The notes beneath the pieces were generated by a model that was not told where the DNA came from, searched no databases, and saw only the letters and a list, made by a program, of their open reading frames with translations. Source: Curtobacterium aurantiacum (GTDB taxonomy: Bacteria > Actinomycetota > Actinomycetes > Actinomycetales > Microbacteriaceae). Taken from it: a stretch of 64,000 nt of DNA. Position numbers and translations under genes: made by a program. The DNA lies in NCBI RefSeq assembly GCF_018598555.1, contig NZ_JAHEWN010000002.1:282330-346329 (forward strand), written 5' to 3'. This document shows, piece after piece, positions 7,651-16,725 of this stretch. Positions within the stretch are counted from its first letter, which is position 1; each line of letters starts with the position of its first letter.

Positions 7651-8525
7651 TCGGGCACCTCGCTCTCGTTCGTCGGGGCGGTCGGAGCCATCGGTGTACT
7701 CGGAGCCGTCGGGGGTGCCGGCTCGGCGACCGGCGGGGCGTGCAGCACCGCGATGTCACCGGAGACGGAGTTCACGCGCAGGTCGAGCCACTGGCCGGAC
7801 AGCTCGCCGCCCTGCTTGACGTACGAGCCACGCACGCCGCGGATCTCGGCGTCGTCGAACTGCAGCTTGCCGGTGGCGGTGTTGACCGTGCACTTGTAGG
7901 CGACGCCGTCCTCGAGCCGGACGCTCACCGAGCCGGACACCGTGTTGATGCGGGCGGACTCGGGGACCCCGTGCAGGTCGAGCACGACGTCGGCCGAGAC
8001 GCCGTCGGCCTGGAACCGCGGGATCTCGCCGGTGGCCACGACGTCGCCGGAGACGGTGTGCACCGCGAGCGCGCCGTCGAGGTCGCGGATCGTGGTGGCG
8101 CCCGAGACGGCGTTGACCGTGACGTCACCCGCGACGCCGTCGACGACCAGGTCGCCGGACACCGTGTTGAGGGTGGCACCGCGGTTCGTGCCGGACAGCA
8201 GTGCACCGGCCGAGACGACGCCGAGCGTGATGCCGGCGTCGCGGGGGACCAGGATGCTGACGTCGGCGTGGGCCTTGCCGCGGAAGGACTTCAGGAACCC
8301 GATGGGGTCGTCCCACCGGACCTGGGGGTGGTCGACGGTGAGGGTGTCGCCGTCAACCTCGATGAGCATCTGCTTGCCGGACACGCTGTGGACCTCGACC
8401 CGGGCCGTGGGTTCGTCGTGCGCGACGACGTCCACCTGCCCACCGACGAGCCCGATGCGCACGGTGCGCACGATGCCGGTGTCGATGACCTTGGGCTCGT
8501 CGACGAGCCACTTCTCCTGCGCCAT
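7647..8525 (-). CDS. DUF4097 beta-repeat protein
   Basis: A 292-residue protein made of repeated beta-strand units: VNTVSGDLVVDGVAGDV, VNAVSGATTIRDLDG, VHTVSGDVVATG, INTVSGSVSVRL, VNSVSGDIAV. This V-x-V-S-G repeat defines the DUF4097 (head GIN-like) beta-helix fold. No signal peptide or membrane helix is seen, so it seems cytosolic; the C-terminus is Pro/Ala/Thr-rich. DUF4097 genes are often paired with PadR genes, as here, in envelope-stress operons of unknown mechanism. A strong AGGAGG lies just before the ATG at 8525. Confidence 0.8.
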   Translation of the reverse strand: MAQEKWLVDEPKVIDTGIVRTVRIGLVGGQVDVVAHDEPTARVEVHSVSGKQMLIEVDGDTLTVDHPQVRWDDPIGFLKSFRGKAHADVSILVPRDAGITLGVVSAGALLSGTNRGATLNTVSGDLVVDGVAGDVTVNAVSGATTIRDLDGALAVHTVSGDVVATGEIPRFQADGVSADVVLDLHGVPESARINTVSGSVSVRLEDGVAYKCTVNTATGKLQFDDAEIRGVRGSYVKQGGELSGQWLDLRVNSVSGDIAVLHAPPVAEPAPPTAPSTPMAPTAPTNESEVPE

Positions 8526-8541
8526 GTTGCCTCCTGAAACT

Positions 8542-8580
8542 CGCGATGTATCGCGTCTGTGGAGGTCACGCTATATCGCG
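8542..8580 (-). promoter_or_regulatory. Two PadR-like operators before the DUF4097-padR operon
   Basis: CGCGATGTATCGCG (8542-8555) has perfect 6-bp arms around GT. A second, less perfect copy, CGCTATATCGCG (8569-8580), lies 26 bp away centre to centre. The AT-rich centre flanked by CG resembles known PadR sites. Both sit 17-55 bp upstream of the operon's first codon. Confidence 0.6.
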
Positions 8581-8634
8581 TTCACCGCGGCCGCAAGGGT
8601 CGCCGGGCGACTGCCGGGCGACTGCCGGGCGGAT

Positions 8635-8687
8635 CGTGAGCAGGAATGGTCGGGTCGGCGCCGTGGACCCGACCATTCCTGCTCACG
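8635..8687. repeat. 51-bp hairpin family, copy 1 (GTGAGCAG...GTCGGGTC)
   Basis: Arms 8635-8656 and 8666-8687 are perfectly complementary over 22 bp with a 9-nt loop. The stop codon of yczE (TGA, complement of 8683-8685) lies inside the right arm. Copies with the same arm length and loop length are at 19983-20033 and 57300-57350. Confidence 0.85.
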
Positions 8688-9372
8688 GAGCGGGCGTGGC
8701 GGGGGCGGGGTGGGCCTCCAGGGCGGGTGCGGCGGCGCTGGGGACCGTGTCGGCGCGTGCCGCCGTCCGCTCGGGGCTCCACGGGAACCGGCGGAAGTGC
8801 GGCATCAGCGGCTGCACCATCGGGCCGATCGCGAACGCCGCGATGACGGTGCCGGCGCCGACGTCCCCGCCGAGGACCCACCCGACGATCACCACCGTGA
8901 CCTCGACCAGGGTGCGGGCGAACCAGATCGGCCAGCCGAGCCGCTCGTGCAGGCCCACCATCAGGCCGTCCCGCGCGCCCGTGCCGAACCCTGCGCCGAT
9001 GTAGAACGCCGTCGCGACCGCGAGCAGCACGAGCCCTGCGGCGAACAGCCCGATCCGGGCGACGATCCCCGACGGCTCCGGCACCAGCCAGAGCACCAGG
9101 TCGGCACTCGGCCCGATCGCCAGGGCGTTCAGCAGCGTCCCGATGCCCGGCTTCTGGCGCAGCGGGATCCAGAGCAGCAGGATCACGCCGCTCGACACCA
9201 CCGTGATGACGCCGAACGACCACGGCACGACGTTCTCGAGCCCCTGGGTCAGCACGGTCCACGAGCTCACGCCGACCACAGCGCGGACCTGCAGGGCGGT
9301 CGAGGCACCGTAGAGGAACAGGCCGACGAAGAGCTGGACGAAGCGCAGGGTGAGGGCGGTGCGGCGGGGCAT
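8683..9372 (-). CDS. yczE: YczE/YitT-type membrane protein
   Basis: A 229-residue protein with five or six membrane helices in the first 190 residues and an Ala/Pro-rich cytosolic tail. The helices carry the YczE-family pattern GLFLYGASTALQVRA, GIGTLLNALAIGPSADL and GAGFGTGARDGLMVGL. Bacterial yczE genes are frequently divergent from a MocR-type regulator (yczR), exactly as found here. The transport substrate is unknown. The stop codon is embedded in a 22-bp hairpin that probably ends the transcript. Confidence 0.75.
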   Translation of the reverse strand: MPRRTALTLRFVQLFVGLFLYGASTALQVRAVVGVSSWTVLTQGLENVVPWSFGVITVVSSGVILLLWIPLRQKPGIGTLLNALAIGPSADLVLWLVPEPSGIVARIGLFAAGLVLLAVATAFYIGAGFGTGARDGLMVGLHERLGWPIWFARTLVEVTVVIVGWVLGGDVGAGTVIAAFAIGPMVQPLMPHFRRFPWSPERTAARADTVPSAAAPALEAHPAPATPAP

Positions 9373-9390
9373 GGCTCCATGGTCCCGACA

Positions 9391-9427
9391 GATTGGCCTG
9401 CTGGTCGAGAGCCAATCGCGCTACCGT
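9391..9427 (+). promoter_or_regulatory. YczR operator and yczR promoter
   Basis: GATTGGC (9391-9397) and GCCAATC (9411-9417) form a 7-bp inverted repeat with a 13-bp gap, in the 61-bp divergent region between yczE and yczR. TACCGT (9422-9427) ends 6 nt before the GTG of yczR, indicating a leaderless transcript. A MocR dimer bound here could control both genes. Confidence 0.6.
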
Positions 9428-9433
9428 GGACCC

Positions 9434-10885
9434 GTGCCTCCTGTCCTGATCAGTGCCCGCGCGGCGTCGCTCCTGCTGACCGACTGGCGCGCCGGTACCG
9501 ACGCCCCGGCCTACGAGGCGCTCGCCGACGCCCTCCGGGTCCTGGTCATCGACGGCCGCGTGGCCCAGGGCGTCCGGCTGCCGGCCGAGCGCGGACTGGC
9601 CGCAGCGCTCGGCGTCTCGCGCACCACCGTGGCGAACGCCTACGCCCGACTGCGCTCCGACGGGTTCCTGGTGTCCGTCCGTGGCTCCGGCAGCGTGGTC
9701 CACCTGCCCCGCGACCTGGTCGGCCGGCCCGATCCGGAACGGCTCGGCGGGGTCGTCGAGGGGGACCTGCTCGACCTCCGGAAAGCGGCCCTGCACGCGG
9801 CCCCCGGCATCGACGAGGCGGTCGAGCGCGCGGTTCGGCACGTGCCCGCTGCGCTCGCCGGCATCGGCTACGACACCGTCGGCGACCCCGGCCTCCGCGC
9901 CGCGATCGCCGAGCGGTACACCGAGCGGGGATTGCCGACCGAACCGGCCCAGGTCATCGTCACCATCGGCGCGCAACACGCCATCGCCCTGCTCGCACGC
10001 GTGCTCGTCCGCCGCGGCGACGCCGTGCTCGTCGAGTCCCCGACCTACCCGCACGCGCACGAGGCCTTCCGGGAGGTCGGCGGCCGCCTGGTCGGCGTCC
10101 CCGTCGACGCCCACCGTGGCTGGGACGCCGCCGCGCTCGAGACCGCGCTGCGCCGCACCGCACCGTCCGTCGCCTACGTCATGCCCGAGCTGCACAACCC
10201 GACGGGCGCGACGATGGCGGCGTCGACCCGCGCCACGCTGCTGTCGGTCGCCGCGAGCGTCGGCACGACCGTCATCGCAGACGAGACGATGGGGGAGCTC
10301 CGGATCGACGGCGAGCCGCCGCCGCCGTTGGCAGCGGCTGACCCGTCGGGGGCGTCGGTCGTGATGATCGGTTCCGCCGCCAAGGTCTTCTGGGGCGGCC
10401 TGCGGATCGGCTGGATCCGCGCCCATCCGGCGCTCCTGCAGCGGCTGCTCCTCGCCCGCCCGACGGGCGACCTCGGCACCCCCGTGCTCGACCAGCTGGT
10501 GGTGCGCGAGCTGGTCCCGCGCACGGCGGCCGTCCTGGAGGCGCGGCGTGCGTCCCTGCGCGAGGGTCGCGACGCGGTCGTGGGTGCGCTCCGAGCGCGG
10601 CTGCCGGAGTGGGACGTCCCGGCACCGGCGGGCGGGCTGACGACGTGGGTGGGGCTCGGGCGGCCGGTGTCGAGCGCGCTCGTGCTCGCCGCGCGGGCTG
10701 AGGGCGTCGTGCTGGCCTCGGGCTGGGTGTTCGGGCCGGACGGCGGGTTCGAACGGTTCCTGCGGGTGCCGTTCACGATGGCGCCGGCCGACCGGGGGCG
10801 GTTGGTCGACGTGCTGTCGCGTGCGTGGGAGCGGGTCGGTGGCGAGTCGACCGGGGTTCGGGGGTCGTTGGCGGCGGTGGTCTGA
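9434..10885 (+). CDS. yczR: MocR-family GntR/aminotransferase regulator
   Basis: A 483-residue fusion. Residues about 20-95 are a GntR-type winged helix (GVRLPAERGLAAALGVSRTT, VANAYARLRSDGFLV); residues about 115-475 are a class I aminotransferase fold with HNPTGATM and the PLP-lysine segment GSAAKVFWGGLRIGW. MocR proteins use PLP as effector to control transport or vitamin B6 genes. The divergent yczE gene is the expected target. The GTG at 9434 is preferred because a TACCGT -10 box lies exactly 6 nt upstream, and the upstream in-frame ATGs would run through the operator. Confidence 0.85.
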   Translation: MPPVLISARAASLLLTDWRAGTDAPAYEALADALRVLVIDGRVAQGVRLPAERGLAAALGVSRTTVANAYARLRSDGFLVSVRGSGSVVHLPRDLVGRPDPERLGGVVEGDLLDLRKAALHAAPGIDEAVERAVRHVPAALAGIGYDTVGDPGLRAAIAERYTERGLPTEPAQVIVTIGAQHAIALLARVLVRRGDAVLVESPTYPHAHEAFREVGGRLVGVPVDAHRGWDAAALETALRRTAPSVAYVMPELHNPTGATMAASTRATLLSVAASVGTTVIADETMGELRIDGEPPPPLAAADPSGASVVMIGSAAKVFWGGLRIGWIRAHPALLQRLLLARPTGDLGTPVLDQLVVRELVPRTAAVLEARRASLREGRDAVVGALRARLPEWDVPAPAGGLTTWVGLGRPVSSALVLAARAEGVVLASGWVFGPDGGFERFLRVPFTMAPADRGRLVDVLSRAWERVGGESTGVRGSLAAVV

Positions 10886-10972
10886 GAGGTCATCCTCTGG
10901 GGTGAGGCTCGGTCGGGGGTTCTCGCTCCTCGGGGTGATGTGCCGCCGCAGCCGTGCGGCGAGGCTGGTGCC

Positions 10973-11647
10973 ATGAACGCGACCCTGTCCGCCGGAACCC
11001 GCCCCGCTCGGCCCCTGCCCGTCGAGCCGCCCGTGGCGGTCCCCGCCGTGGTGCGCGTCACCATCGCCCTGAGTGGGGCCTTCCTGGCGGGCGTCCTGAC
11101 CTCGTTCGGGCAGGCGGTGCCCGCACTCGCCTCGGTGTCGAACTCGGCCGGACCGTGGTTCCTGGTGGCCGCGCTGCTCTGCCTGGCGGCCGGAGCACGA
11201 GTGGGCCGGGTCGCCCTGCCGCTCGCGATGGTGCTCGGCGTCGTGCTCCTCGAACTCATGCACGTCGGCTACTGGCTCACGACGGTCCTGCGCGGGTTCC
11301 CGGACGTGCTGTCGATCACGAACCCGTGGGTGCTGCTCGGGGTGCCGGCCGGGCTGCTGGCCGGGGCGGTGGCCGTGGCCGTGCGGTCCGGCGACGCCCG
11401 GTGGCGTGCGGGGGCCTCCGGCGTGACGGCCGCGGTGCTCGTCGGAGAGGGCGTCCGGGGGCTGCTGCAGGTCGCCGCGACGACGGGGCACGAGACCTGG
11501 GTCGTCGAGATCGCGGTCGGGGTCGTGCTCCTCGGCATCGGGGTCCTCGGCACCCGCTCACCCGTCGCGCGCGTGGTGGCGCTCGGCACGGGGGTCGTCG
11601 GGACCGTCGCGGTGCTCGGGGCCTACCTGTTGCTCGGCGGGTTCTGA
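10973..11647 (+). CDS. Integral membrane protein, possibly DUF6518-like
   Basis: A 224-residue protein with about six hydrophobic helices spread over residues 25-224 and a Pro/Arg-rich cytosolic start. The segments SNSAGPWFLVAALLCLAAGA and HVGYWLTTVLRG recall actinobacterial DUF6518 proteins, but I am not certain. No enzymatic motif is seen. The ATG at 10973 is preceded by GAGGCT with a 6-nt gap, suggesting leaderless translation. It precedes the RND exporter by 77 bp on the same strand; a functional link is not evident. Confidence 0.5.
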   Translation: MNATLSAGTRPARPLPVEPPVAVPAVVRVTIALSGAFLAGVLTSFGQAVPALASVSNSAGPWFLVAALLCLAAGARVGRVALPLAMVLGVVLLELMHVGYWLTTVLRGFPDVLSITNPWVLLGVPAGLLAGAVAVAVRSGDARWRAGASGVTAAVLVGEGVRGLLQVAATTGHETWVVEIAVGVVLLGIGVLGTRSPVARVVALGTGVVGTVAVLGAYLLLGGF

Positions 11648-11724
11648 TCCTGAGGTCCTGATCCGACGGCGGGTTCTGGCTGCCAGCCGAACGTTCGTCG
11701 GTCGGTCCTGCGAGGATCGATGCC

Positions 11725-14700
11725 GTGCACCTCCTCTCGGTCTTCAGCCTGCGCAACCGGGCCCTCATCGCGCTCGTCACGATCGTCGTCGCGGTCTTCG
11801 GCGGCATCGCGCTCTCGAGCCTGAAGCAGGAGTTGATCCCCAGCGTCGAGTTCCCGCAGGTCGCGATCGTCAGCGCCTACCCCGGAGCCACGCCGGAAGT
11901 CGTCTCGAACGACGTCTCGACCAAGATCGAGCAGGCGATCCAGGTGGTCCCGGACCTCGAGTCGACCAGCGCCACCTCGTCCACCGGACAGAGCGTGGTG
12001 TCGGCCTCGTTCCAGTACGGATCGAACCTGGCCAGTGCCGAGGACAAGATCCAGACCGCGGTGAACGCGTTGTCGCTGCCCGACTCGGTGCAGACGCAGA
12101 TCGTCACCGGGTCCTTCGACGACCTGCCGGTGCTGCAGGTCGCGGTCTCGGCGTCCGGCAACCAGGAGCAACTCGTCGACCGGCTCCAGGCCTCGGCGAT
12201 CCCCGACCTCGAGAAGCTCGACGGTGTGCGCCAGGCGGACGTCTTCGGCAACCCCGGACGTCGGGTCGTCATCACGCCCGACCAGGACGAGCTCGCCGCC
12301 CGTGGCCTCAGCCAGACGGCGATCTCGGACGCGCTCGACGACAACGGCACCCTGATCCCCGGCGGCACCATCACCGAGGACGGCTCGACGCTGTCGGTGC
12401 AGACGGGTGAGCGGATCGCTTCGCTCGAGGACATCCGCGCGCTGCGGCTCACCGGCTCGTCGGACTCGGGCGCTTCCGGTTCCGCCTCCGGGACCGCCGC
12501 CGGTGCGGGTGACTCGACGACCGGTGCCGGCGGGGCTGACGGGGCCGCCACGGGTGCGACCGGTACCGGTGCAGCCGGGACGAGCGACACCGCTGCGGGC
12601 GCGACGGGGACGGCGACGACGGACGGCGCGACGACGGGCGGAACCACGACCGCGGCCACGCCGACCGACACCACGCTGGGTGACGTCGCGAAGGTCGCCA
12701 TCACCGAGTCGCCACGTACCTCGATCAGCCGCGTGGACGGCCAGCAGGCCCTGACGATCTCGATCACGAAGACGCAGGAGGCCAACACCGTCGACGTCTC
12801 GACGACCGTGCGCGACGCCCTGCCCGGCATCGAGGACAAGATCGCGGGTGACCCCCGCTTCACCGTCGTCTTCGACCAGGCGCCCTACATCCAGCAGTCC
12901 ATCGACTCCCTGGCCGAAGAAGGCCTGCTCGGGCTCGCCTTCGCGGTGATCGTGATCCTGGTGTTCCTGCTGTCGTGGCGTTCCACGCTCGTCACCGCGA
13001 TCTCGATCCCGACGTCGGTGCTCCTCGCCGCGATCGGCATGCGGGCCGCCGGGTACACGCTCAACATCATCACGCTGGCCGCCCTCACGATCGCGATCGG
13101 CCGTGTGGTCGACGACTCCATCGTCGTCATCGAGAACATCAAGCGGCACATGCTGCCCGGTGTCGACCGCGGCCGCGCCGTGCGGGACGCCGTGCGCGAG
13201 GTCGCCGGTGCCGTCACCGCCTCGACCCTGACCACCGTCGCGGTGTTCCTGCCGGTCGCGTTCGTCGCGGAACTCGTGGGGGAGCTGTTCCGGCCGTTCG
13301 CGGTCACCGTCACCCTGGCGCTCGTCGCGTCGCTGTTCGTCTCGCTCACCATCGTCCCGGTGCTGGCGTACTGGTGGCTGCGCGCGCCGAAGGCGAAGCC
13401 GGGCGACGCCACGTCGACAGCGCATGCGGACGCCGAATCGGCACCGTCGGCGGCCGTCGCCGAGGGTGATCGGTCCGAGGGTGCGCTCGCCTCCGCCGCA
13501 GACCTGCACGACGCCGGCCGGGCCGACCGTCTGCGCCGCGTCTACCTGCCGGTGCTCCGGTGGGTCGTCCGGAAGCCCGTCGTCGTCATCCTGCTCGCCG
13601 TCGTGGTGCTCGGCGGTACGGTCGCCACGCTGCCGTTCGTCACCACGAACTACCTCGGCGACTCGGGGCAGAACACGTTCACGGTCACACAGGACCTGAA
13701 GGCGGGTTCGAGCCTCGCCGTCCAGTCCGAGTCCGCGCGCAAGGTCGAGCGGGCGCTGCAGGACGTCGAGGGCGTCGAGACCGTGCAGACCACCATCGGC
13801 ACGAGCGGCCAGTCGATCCAGGCGGCGTTCGGCGGTGGCGGCTCGGCCTCGGTGCAGTACGCCGTGACGACCGACGCCGAGGCCGACCAGCCGACGATCC
13901 AGGCGGACGCCCGGAAGTCGATCGCGGGGATCGACGACGTCGGCGAGGTCACCATCGCGTCGTCCGGCGGCGGGTTCGGCGGCAGCAGCGACATCGAGGT
14001 CGACGTGACCGCGCCGACCCAGGCACAGCTCGAGACGGCGTCGCGCCAGGTGCTGAAGACCATGCAGTCGGTCCCGGACACGACGGGCGCGACCAGCAAC
14101 CTGTCCGCCGCGGAGCCGTTCCTCGCCGTCCGCGTCGACCGAGCGGAGGCCGCGTCCCTCGGCCTCACCGAGACCCAGGTGGGCGGCCTCGTCGCCGCCG
14201 CGGTCTCACCGCGGGACACCGGCAGCATCGAGATCGACGACGCGACGCTCGACGTCTACATCGCCGACCCGGAGCCGCCGACCACGATCGCCGCGCTCCG
14301 TGCCCTCGACGTCCCGACGAGCACCGGTACCGTGCCGCTGTCCGACGTCGCCACGGTCGAGGAGTCCGAGGGCCCCACCACGGTCACCACGACGAACGCC
14401 GCCCGCACCGCCACGATCACGGTGTCACCGGATGCCACGAACCTCGGTGCAGCAGTGCAGTCCGTCACGACCGCCGTCGACGAGCTCGACCTGCCGAAGG
14501 GCGCGACCGCCTCCATCGGTGGCGTCGCCGCCAGCCAGTCGTCGGCGTTCTCGCAGCTCGGGCTCGCGGTCCTCGTCGCGGTGCTGATCGTCTACGTGAT
14601 CATGGTCGCGACGTTCCGGAGCCTGCTCCAGCCGCTGCTGCTGCTCGTGTCGGTGCCGTTCGCGGCGACGGGCGCGATCCTGCTGCAGATCGTGTCCGGC

Positions 14701-15171
14701 GTCCCGATCGGCGTCGCATCGCTGATCGGCCTGCTCATGCTCGTCGGCATCGTCGTGACGAACGCGATCGTGCTCATCGACCTCGTCAACCAGTACCGAC
14801 GGCGCGGATTGCGGGTGCGCGAGGCGTTGATCGAGGGCGCCACGCGACGCCTCCGCCCGATCCTGATGACGGCGATGGCGACGATCTTCGCGCTGCTGCC
14901 GATGGCGATCGGCCTGACCGGCAAGTCCGGGTTCATCTCGCAGCCGCTGGCACTGGTCGTGATCGGCGGCCTGGTGTCCTCGACGCTGCTGACGCTCGTG
15001 GTCCTGCCGGCGCTGTACTTCGTGGTCGAGCGGGCTCGCGAACGCAACGACGACCGGATCGCCGCGGGGAAGACCCGGAAGCAGGCGCGGGCGGAGCGCC
15101 GCCACGAGCGGTCGGAGCGACGGCAGGAGCGACAGCGTCGCCGGGCGGCGCGTTCCGGCAGCGCTGCCTAG
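11725..15171 (+). CDS. HAE1-type RND efflux transporter
   Basis: A 1148-residue transporter with two halves, each of six helices and a large outer loop. The first half has the proton-relay helix IGRVVDDSIVVIENI with Asp463-Asp464; the second carries IGLLMLVGIVVTNAIVLI. It resembles SwrC/AcrB and should export lipids or hydrophobic drugs using the proton gradient. Two oddities: residues about 245-317 are a Gly/Ala/Thr/Ser run placed where AcrB has its TolC-docking loop, and an Ala/Ser-rich linker of about 45 residues separates the halves. No adaptor or outer-membrane partner is nearby, as expected for a monoderm. GAGGAT lies 7 nt before the GTG start. Confidence 0.85.
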   Translation: MHLLSVFSLRNRALIALVTIVVAVFGGIALSSLKQELIPSVEFPQVAIVSAYPGATPEVVSNDVSTKIEQAIQVVPDLESTSATSSTGQSVVSASFQYGSNLASAEDKIQTAVNALSLPDSVQTQIVTGSFDDLPVLQVAVSASGNQEQLVDRLQASAIPDLEKLDGVRQADVFGNPGRRVVITPDQDELAARGLSQTAISDALDDNGTLIPGGTITEDGSTLSVQTGERIASLEDIRALRLTGSSDSGASGSASGTAAGAGDSTTGAGGADGAATGATGTGAAGTSDTAAGATGTATTDGATTGGTTTAATPTDTTLGDVAKVAITESPRTSISRVDGQQALTISITKTQEANTVDVSTTVRDALPGIEDKIAGDPRFTVVFDQAPYIQQSIDSLAEEGLLGLAFAVIVILVFLLSWRSTLVTAISIPTSVLLAAIGMRAAGYTLNIITLAALTIAIGRVVDDSIVVIENIKRHMLPGVDRGRAVRDAVREVAGAVTASTLTTVAVFLPVAFVAELVGELFRPFAVTVTLALVASLFVSLTIVPVLAYWWLRAPKAKPGDATSTAHADAESAPSAAVAEGDRSEGALASAADLHDAGRADRLRRVYLPVLRWVVRKPVVVILLAVVVLGGTVATLPFVTTNYLGDSGQNTFTVTQDLKAGSSLAVQSESARKVERALQDVEGVETVQTTIGTSGQSIQAAFGGGGSASVQYAVTTDAEADQPTIQADARKSIAGIDDVGEVTIASSGGGFGGSSDIEVDVTAPTQAQLETASRQVLKTMQSVPDTTGATSNLSAAEPFLAVRVDRAEAASLGLTETQVGGLVAAAVSPRDTGSIEIDDATLDVYIADPEPPTTIAALRALDVPTSTGTVPLSDVATVEESEGPTTVTTTNAARTATITVSPDATNLGAAVQSVTTAVDELDLPKGATASIGGVAASQSSAFSQLGLAVLVAVLIVYVIMVATFRSLLQPLLLLVSVPFAATGAILLQIVSGVPIGVASLIGLLMLVGIVVTNAIVLIDLVNQYRRRGLRVREALIEGATRRLRPILMTAMATIFALLPMAIGLTGKSGFISQPLALVVIGGLVSSTLLTLVVLPALYFVVERARERNDDRIAAGKTRKQARAERRHERSERRQERQRRRAARSGSAA

Positions 15172-15455
15172 CGGCGGTACTCGGCGTCGACCGCGGCGAG
15201 GGGCGACACCACGGTCCGCTCCTCGCGCTCGACGGCGCGGAACCACGACACCAGCACCAGGGTCAGCGTCACGACGAACACCACGGCGGCGCCCTGCGAC
15301 ACGACGGCCAGCTGTCCGGTGACCGATGCGTAGCCGCCGAAGGCCACCGCGGCGACGAACGACAGCCCGAGGAGCAGCTCCGCGAACGTCTGCAGCGCGG
15401 GGCGGTCCCAGCGGGTCGCAGCGGCGCGGGCAGGGCGGGTCGAGGTGTCGGTCAC
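15168..15455 (-). CDS. Small two-helix membrane protein
   Basis: A protein of 95 residues with two membrane helices (about residues 24-46 and 51-71) and a charged C-terminus (FRAVEREERTVV). I do not recognise the family. GTG codons at 15455 and 15458 are both possible starts. Its stop codon overlaps the stop of the convergent RND gene, so there is no room for a terminator between them. Confidence 0.55.
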   Translation of the reverse strand: MTDTSTRPARAAATRWDRPALQTFAELLLGLSFVAAVAFGGYASVTGQLAVVSQGAAVVFVVTLTLVLVSWFRAVEREERTVVSPLAAVDAEYRR

Positions 15456-15544
15456 CACGGAAGTCTGCTGCCGGACGCGCGGCAGCGGCAGTCCCGACTC
15501 CGGGTGCCACCCGCCCGGGGCACGCGGTCCGTCGCCCGGACGGG

Positions 15545-16561
15545 TCAGCCCAGCTGGGTCCGCAGGAACGTGACCACGCGACGGCTCATCGCTTCGTCGA
15601 GCTGGGCGATGGAGTGCGCCGTGCCCTCGACCGCGACGAACGTCACCGGCACGTCGTGGGACCGGAGCGTCGCCGCGAACTCCTGCGACTCCCACATCGG
15701 GATGAACTCGTCCGTGGAGTGCCCGATGAAGAACGGCGCGGTGTCCGAGGTGACGTGGAACTCCGGCGACGCCCGGGTCGCGGCCGGGCACTTCGCGTAG
15801 GACCGGCACCCGAGGTAGAGCAGCTGCTTCCGCTGGAAGGCCGCGGACACCCCGTCGGGCTCGGTCGACCGGGTCGTCAGGTTCGTCGGCCCGCTCAGGT
15901 CGACCACGGCGCGGATCCGGTCGCCGTCGGCGTAGGCGGCGGACTCGTGGTCGGTGACGGCGAGCATCGCGGCGAGGTTGCCGCCTGCGCTCCCACCGAA
16001 CACGCCCACGCGCTGGGAGTCGACGTCGTAGGTCTCCAGGGTCGCCGGGCGGAACACGTAGTCGAGCGCACGGCGGACGTCGTCGAGCCCTGCCGGGAAC
16101 GGGTCGGTCGGCGCGAGCCGGTAGTCGACGTTGAACGTCACGAAGCCCTCGGACGCCAGGTACTTGCACACCGACCGGTACGCGGCCGTCGCCTTGTCGC
16201 CGTGCGACCAGCTGCCCCCGTGGATCATCAGGACCGCCGGACGACCCGTGGTGGCCTCGACCGCGTCGGCGTCTGGTTCGGCGGTGGCGCTGGCGGTCGG
16301 CGCCGCCGTGGGGGTCGCGGTCGTCGCGGGGTCGCTGTCCGCGGGCAGGCACACGTCGAGCCGCTGCAACGGATCGGCGCCGTACGGCACGTCCGCCACC
16401 ACGTCGATGCCGTGGTACCGCAGCGACAGCGGGTAGATGGCGCTGTCCGCGGTCACCGTGGCGTTCTCGTCGCCGACCGGGTCCGTGCTGCAGGACGCCA
16501 TCGCGCCGAGCGCCACCACCGCGGCGACGAGCGCGAGCACTGAGCGGCGGACGGACTTCAT
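15545..16561 (-). CDS. Secreted lipoprotein alpha/beta-hydrolase (carboxylesterase)
   Basis: A 338-residue protein. Residues 1-24 are a lipoprotein signal peptide ending ALGAMASC (lipobox Cys), followed by a tether; residues about 75-103 are a Pro/Thr/Ala-rich stretch. The catalytic domain has the oxyanion loop HGGSW, the nucleophile elbow GGSAGGN, an Asp in HSTDEF and a His in GTAHSIA, typical of the BD-FAE/hormone-sensitive-lipase group. It should hydrolyse small esters outside the cell, anchored to the membrane. TAGCGT (complement of 16569-16574) lies 7 nt before the ATG, suggesting leaderless translation. Confidence 0.8.
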   Translation of the reverse strand: MKSVRRSVLALVAAVVALGAMASCSTDPVGDENATVTADSAIYPLSLRYHGIDVVADVPYGADPLQRLDVCLPADSDPATTATPTAAPTASATAEPDADAVEATTGRPAVLMIHGGSWSHGDKATAAYRSVCKYLASEGFVTFNVDYRLAPTDPFPAGLDDVRRALDYVFRPATLETYDVDSQRVGVFGGSAGGNLAAMLAVTDHESAAYADGDRIRAVVDLSGPTNLTTRSTEPDGVSAAFQRKQLLYLGCRSYAKCPAATRASPEFHVTSDTAPFFIGHSTDEFIPMWESQEFAATLRSHDVPVTFVAVEGTAHSIAQLDEAMSRRVVTFLRTQLG

Positions 16562-16600
16562 CACGTCCACGCTAGCCGCCCCGGCGACCGCCGACGTCAC

Positions 16601-16642
16601 CCGAGCGGAGGAACCCGAGCGGAGGAACCCGAGCGGAGGAAC
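16601..16642. repeat. 14-bp tandem repeat, three exact copies
   Basis: CCGAGCGGAGGAAC is repeated three times without mismatch in the divergent gap between the esterase and PPK2 genes, about 30 bp upstream of the esterase -10 box. Each unit contains an AGGAG-like core. Copy number may vary between strains. Confidence 0.85.
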
Positions 16643-16725
16643 CCGGGTCGACCGGACCACTGGCGACACCCGGCAGTGCGAGGATGAGCACGGCAGTCGC
16701 CGACCGGAGCACCGCAGGAGGACCC

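Noticed and set aside
8582..11491. 969-codon minus-strand ORF across yczR and neighbours
   Set aside because: It runs through two clear genes, a hairpin and a promoter region, and is typical of third-position G+C bias.
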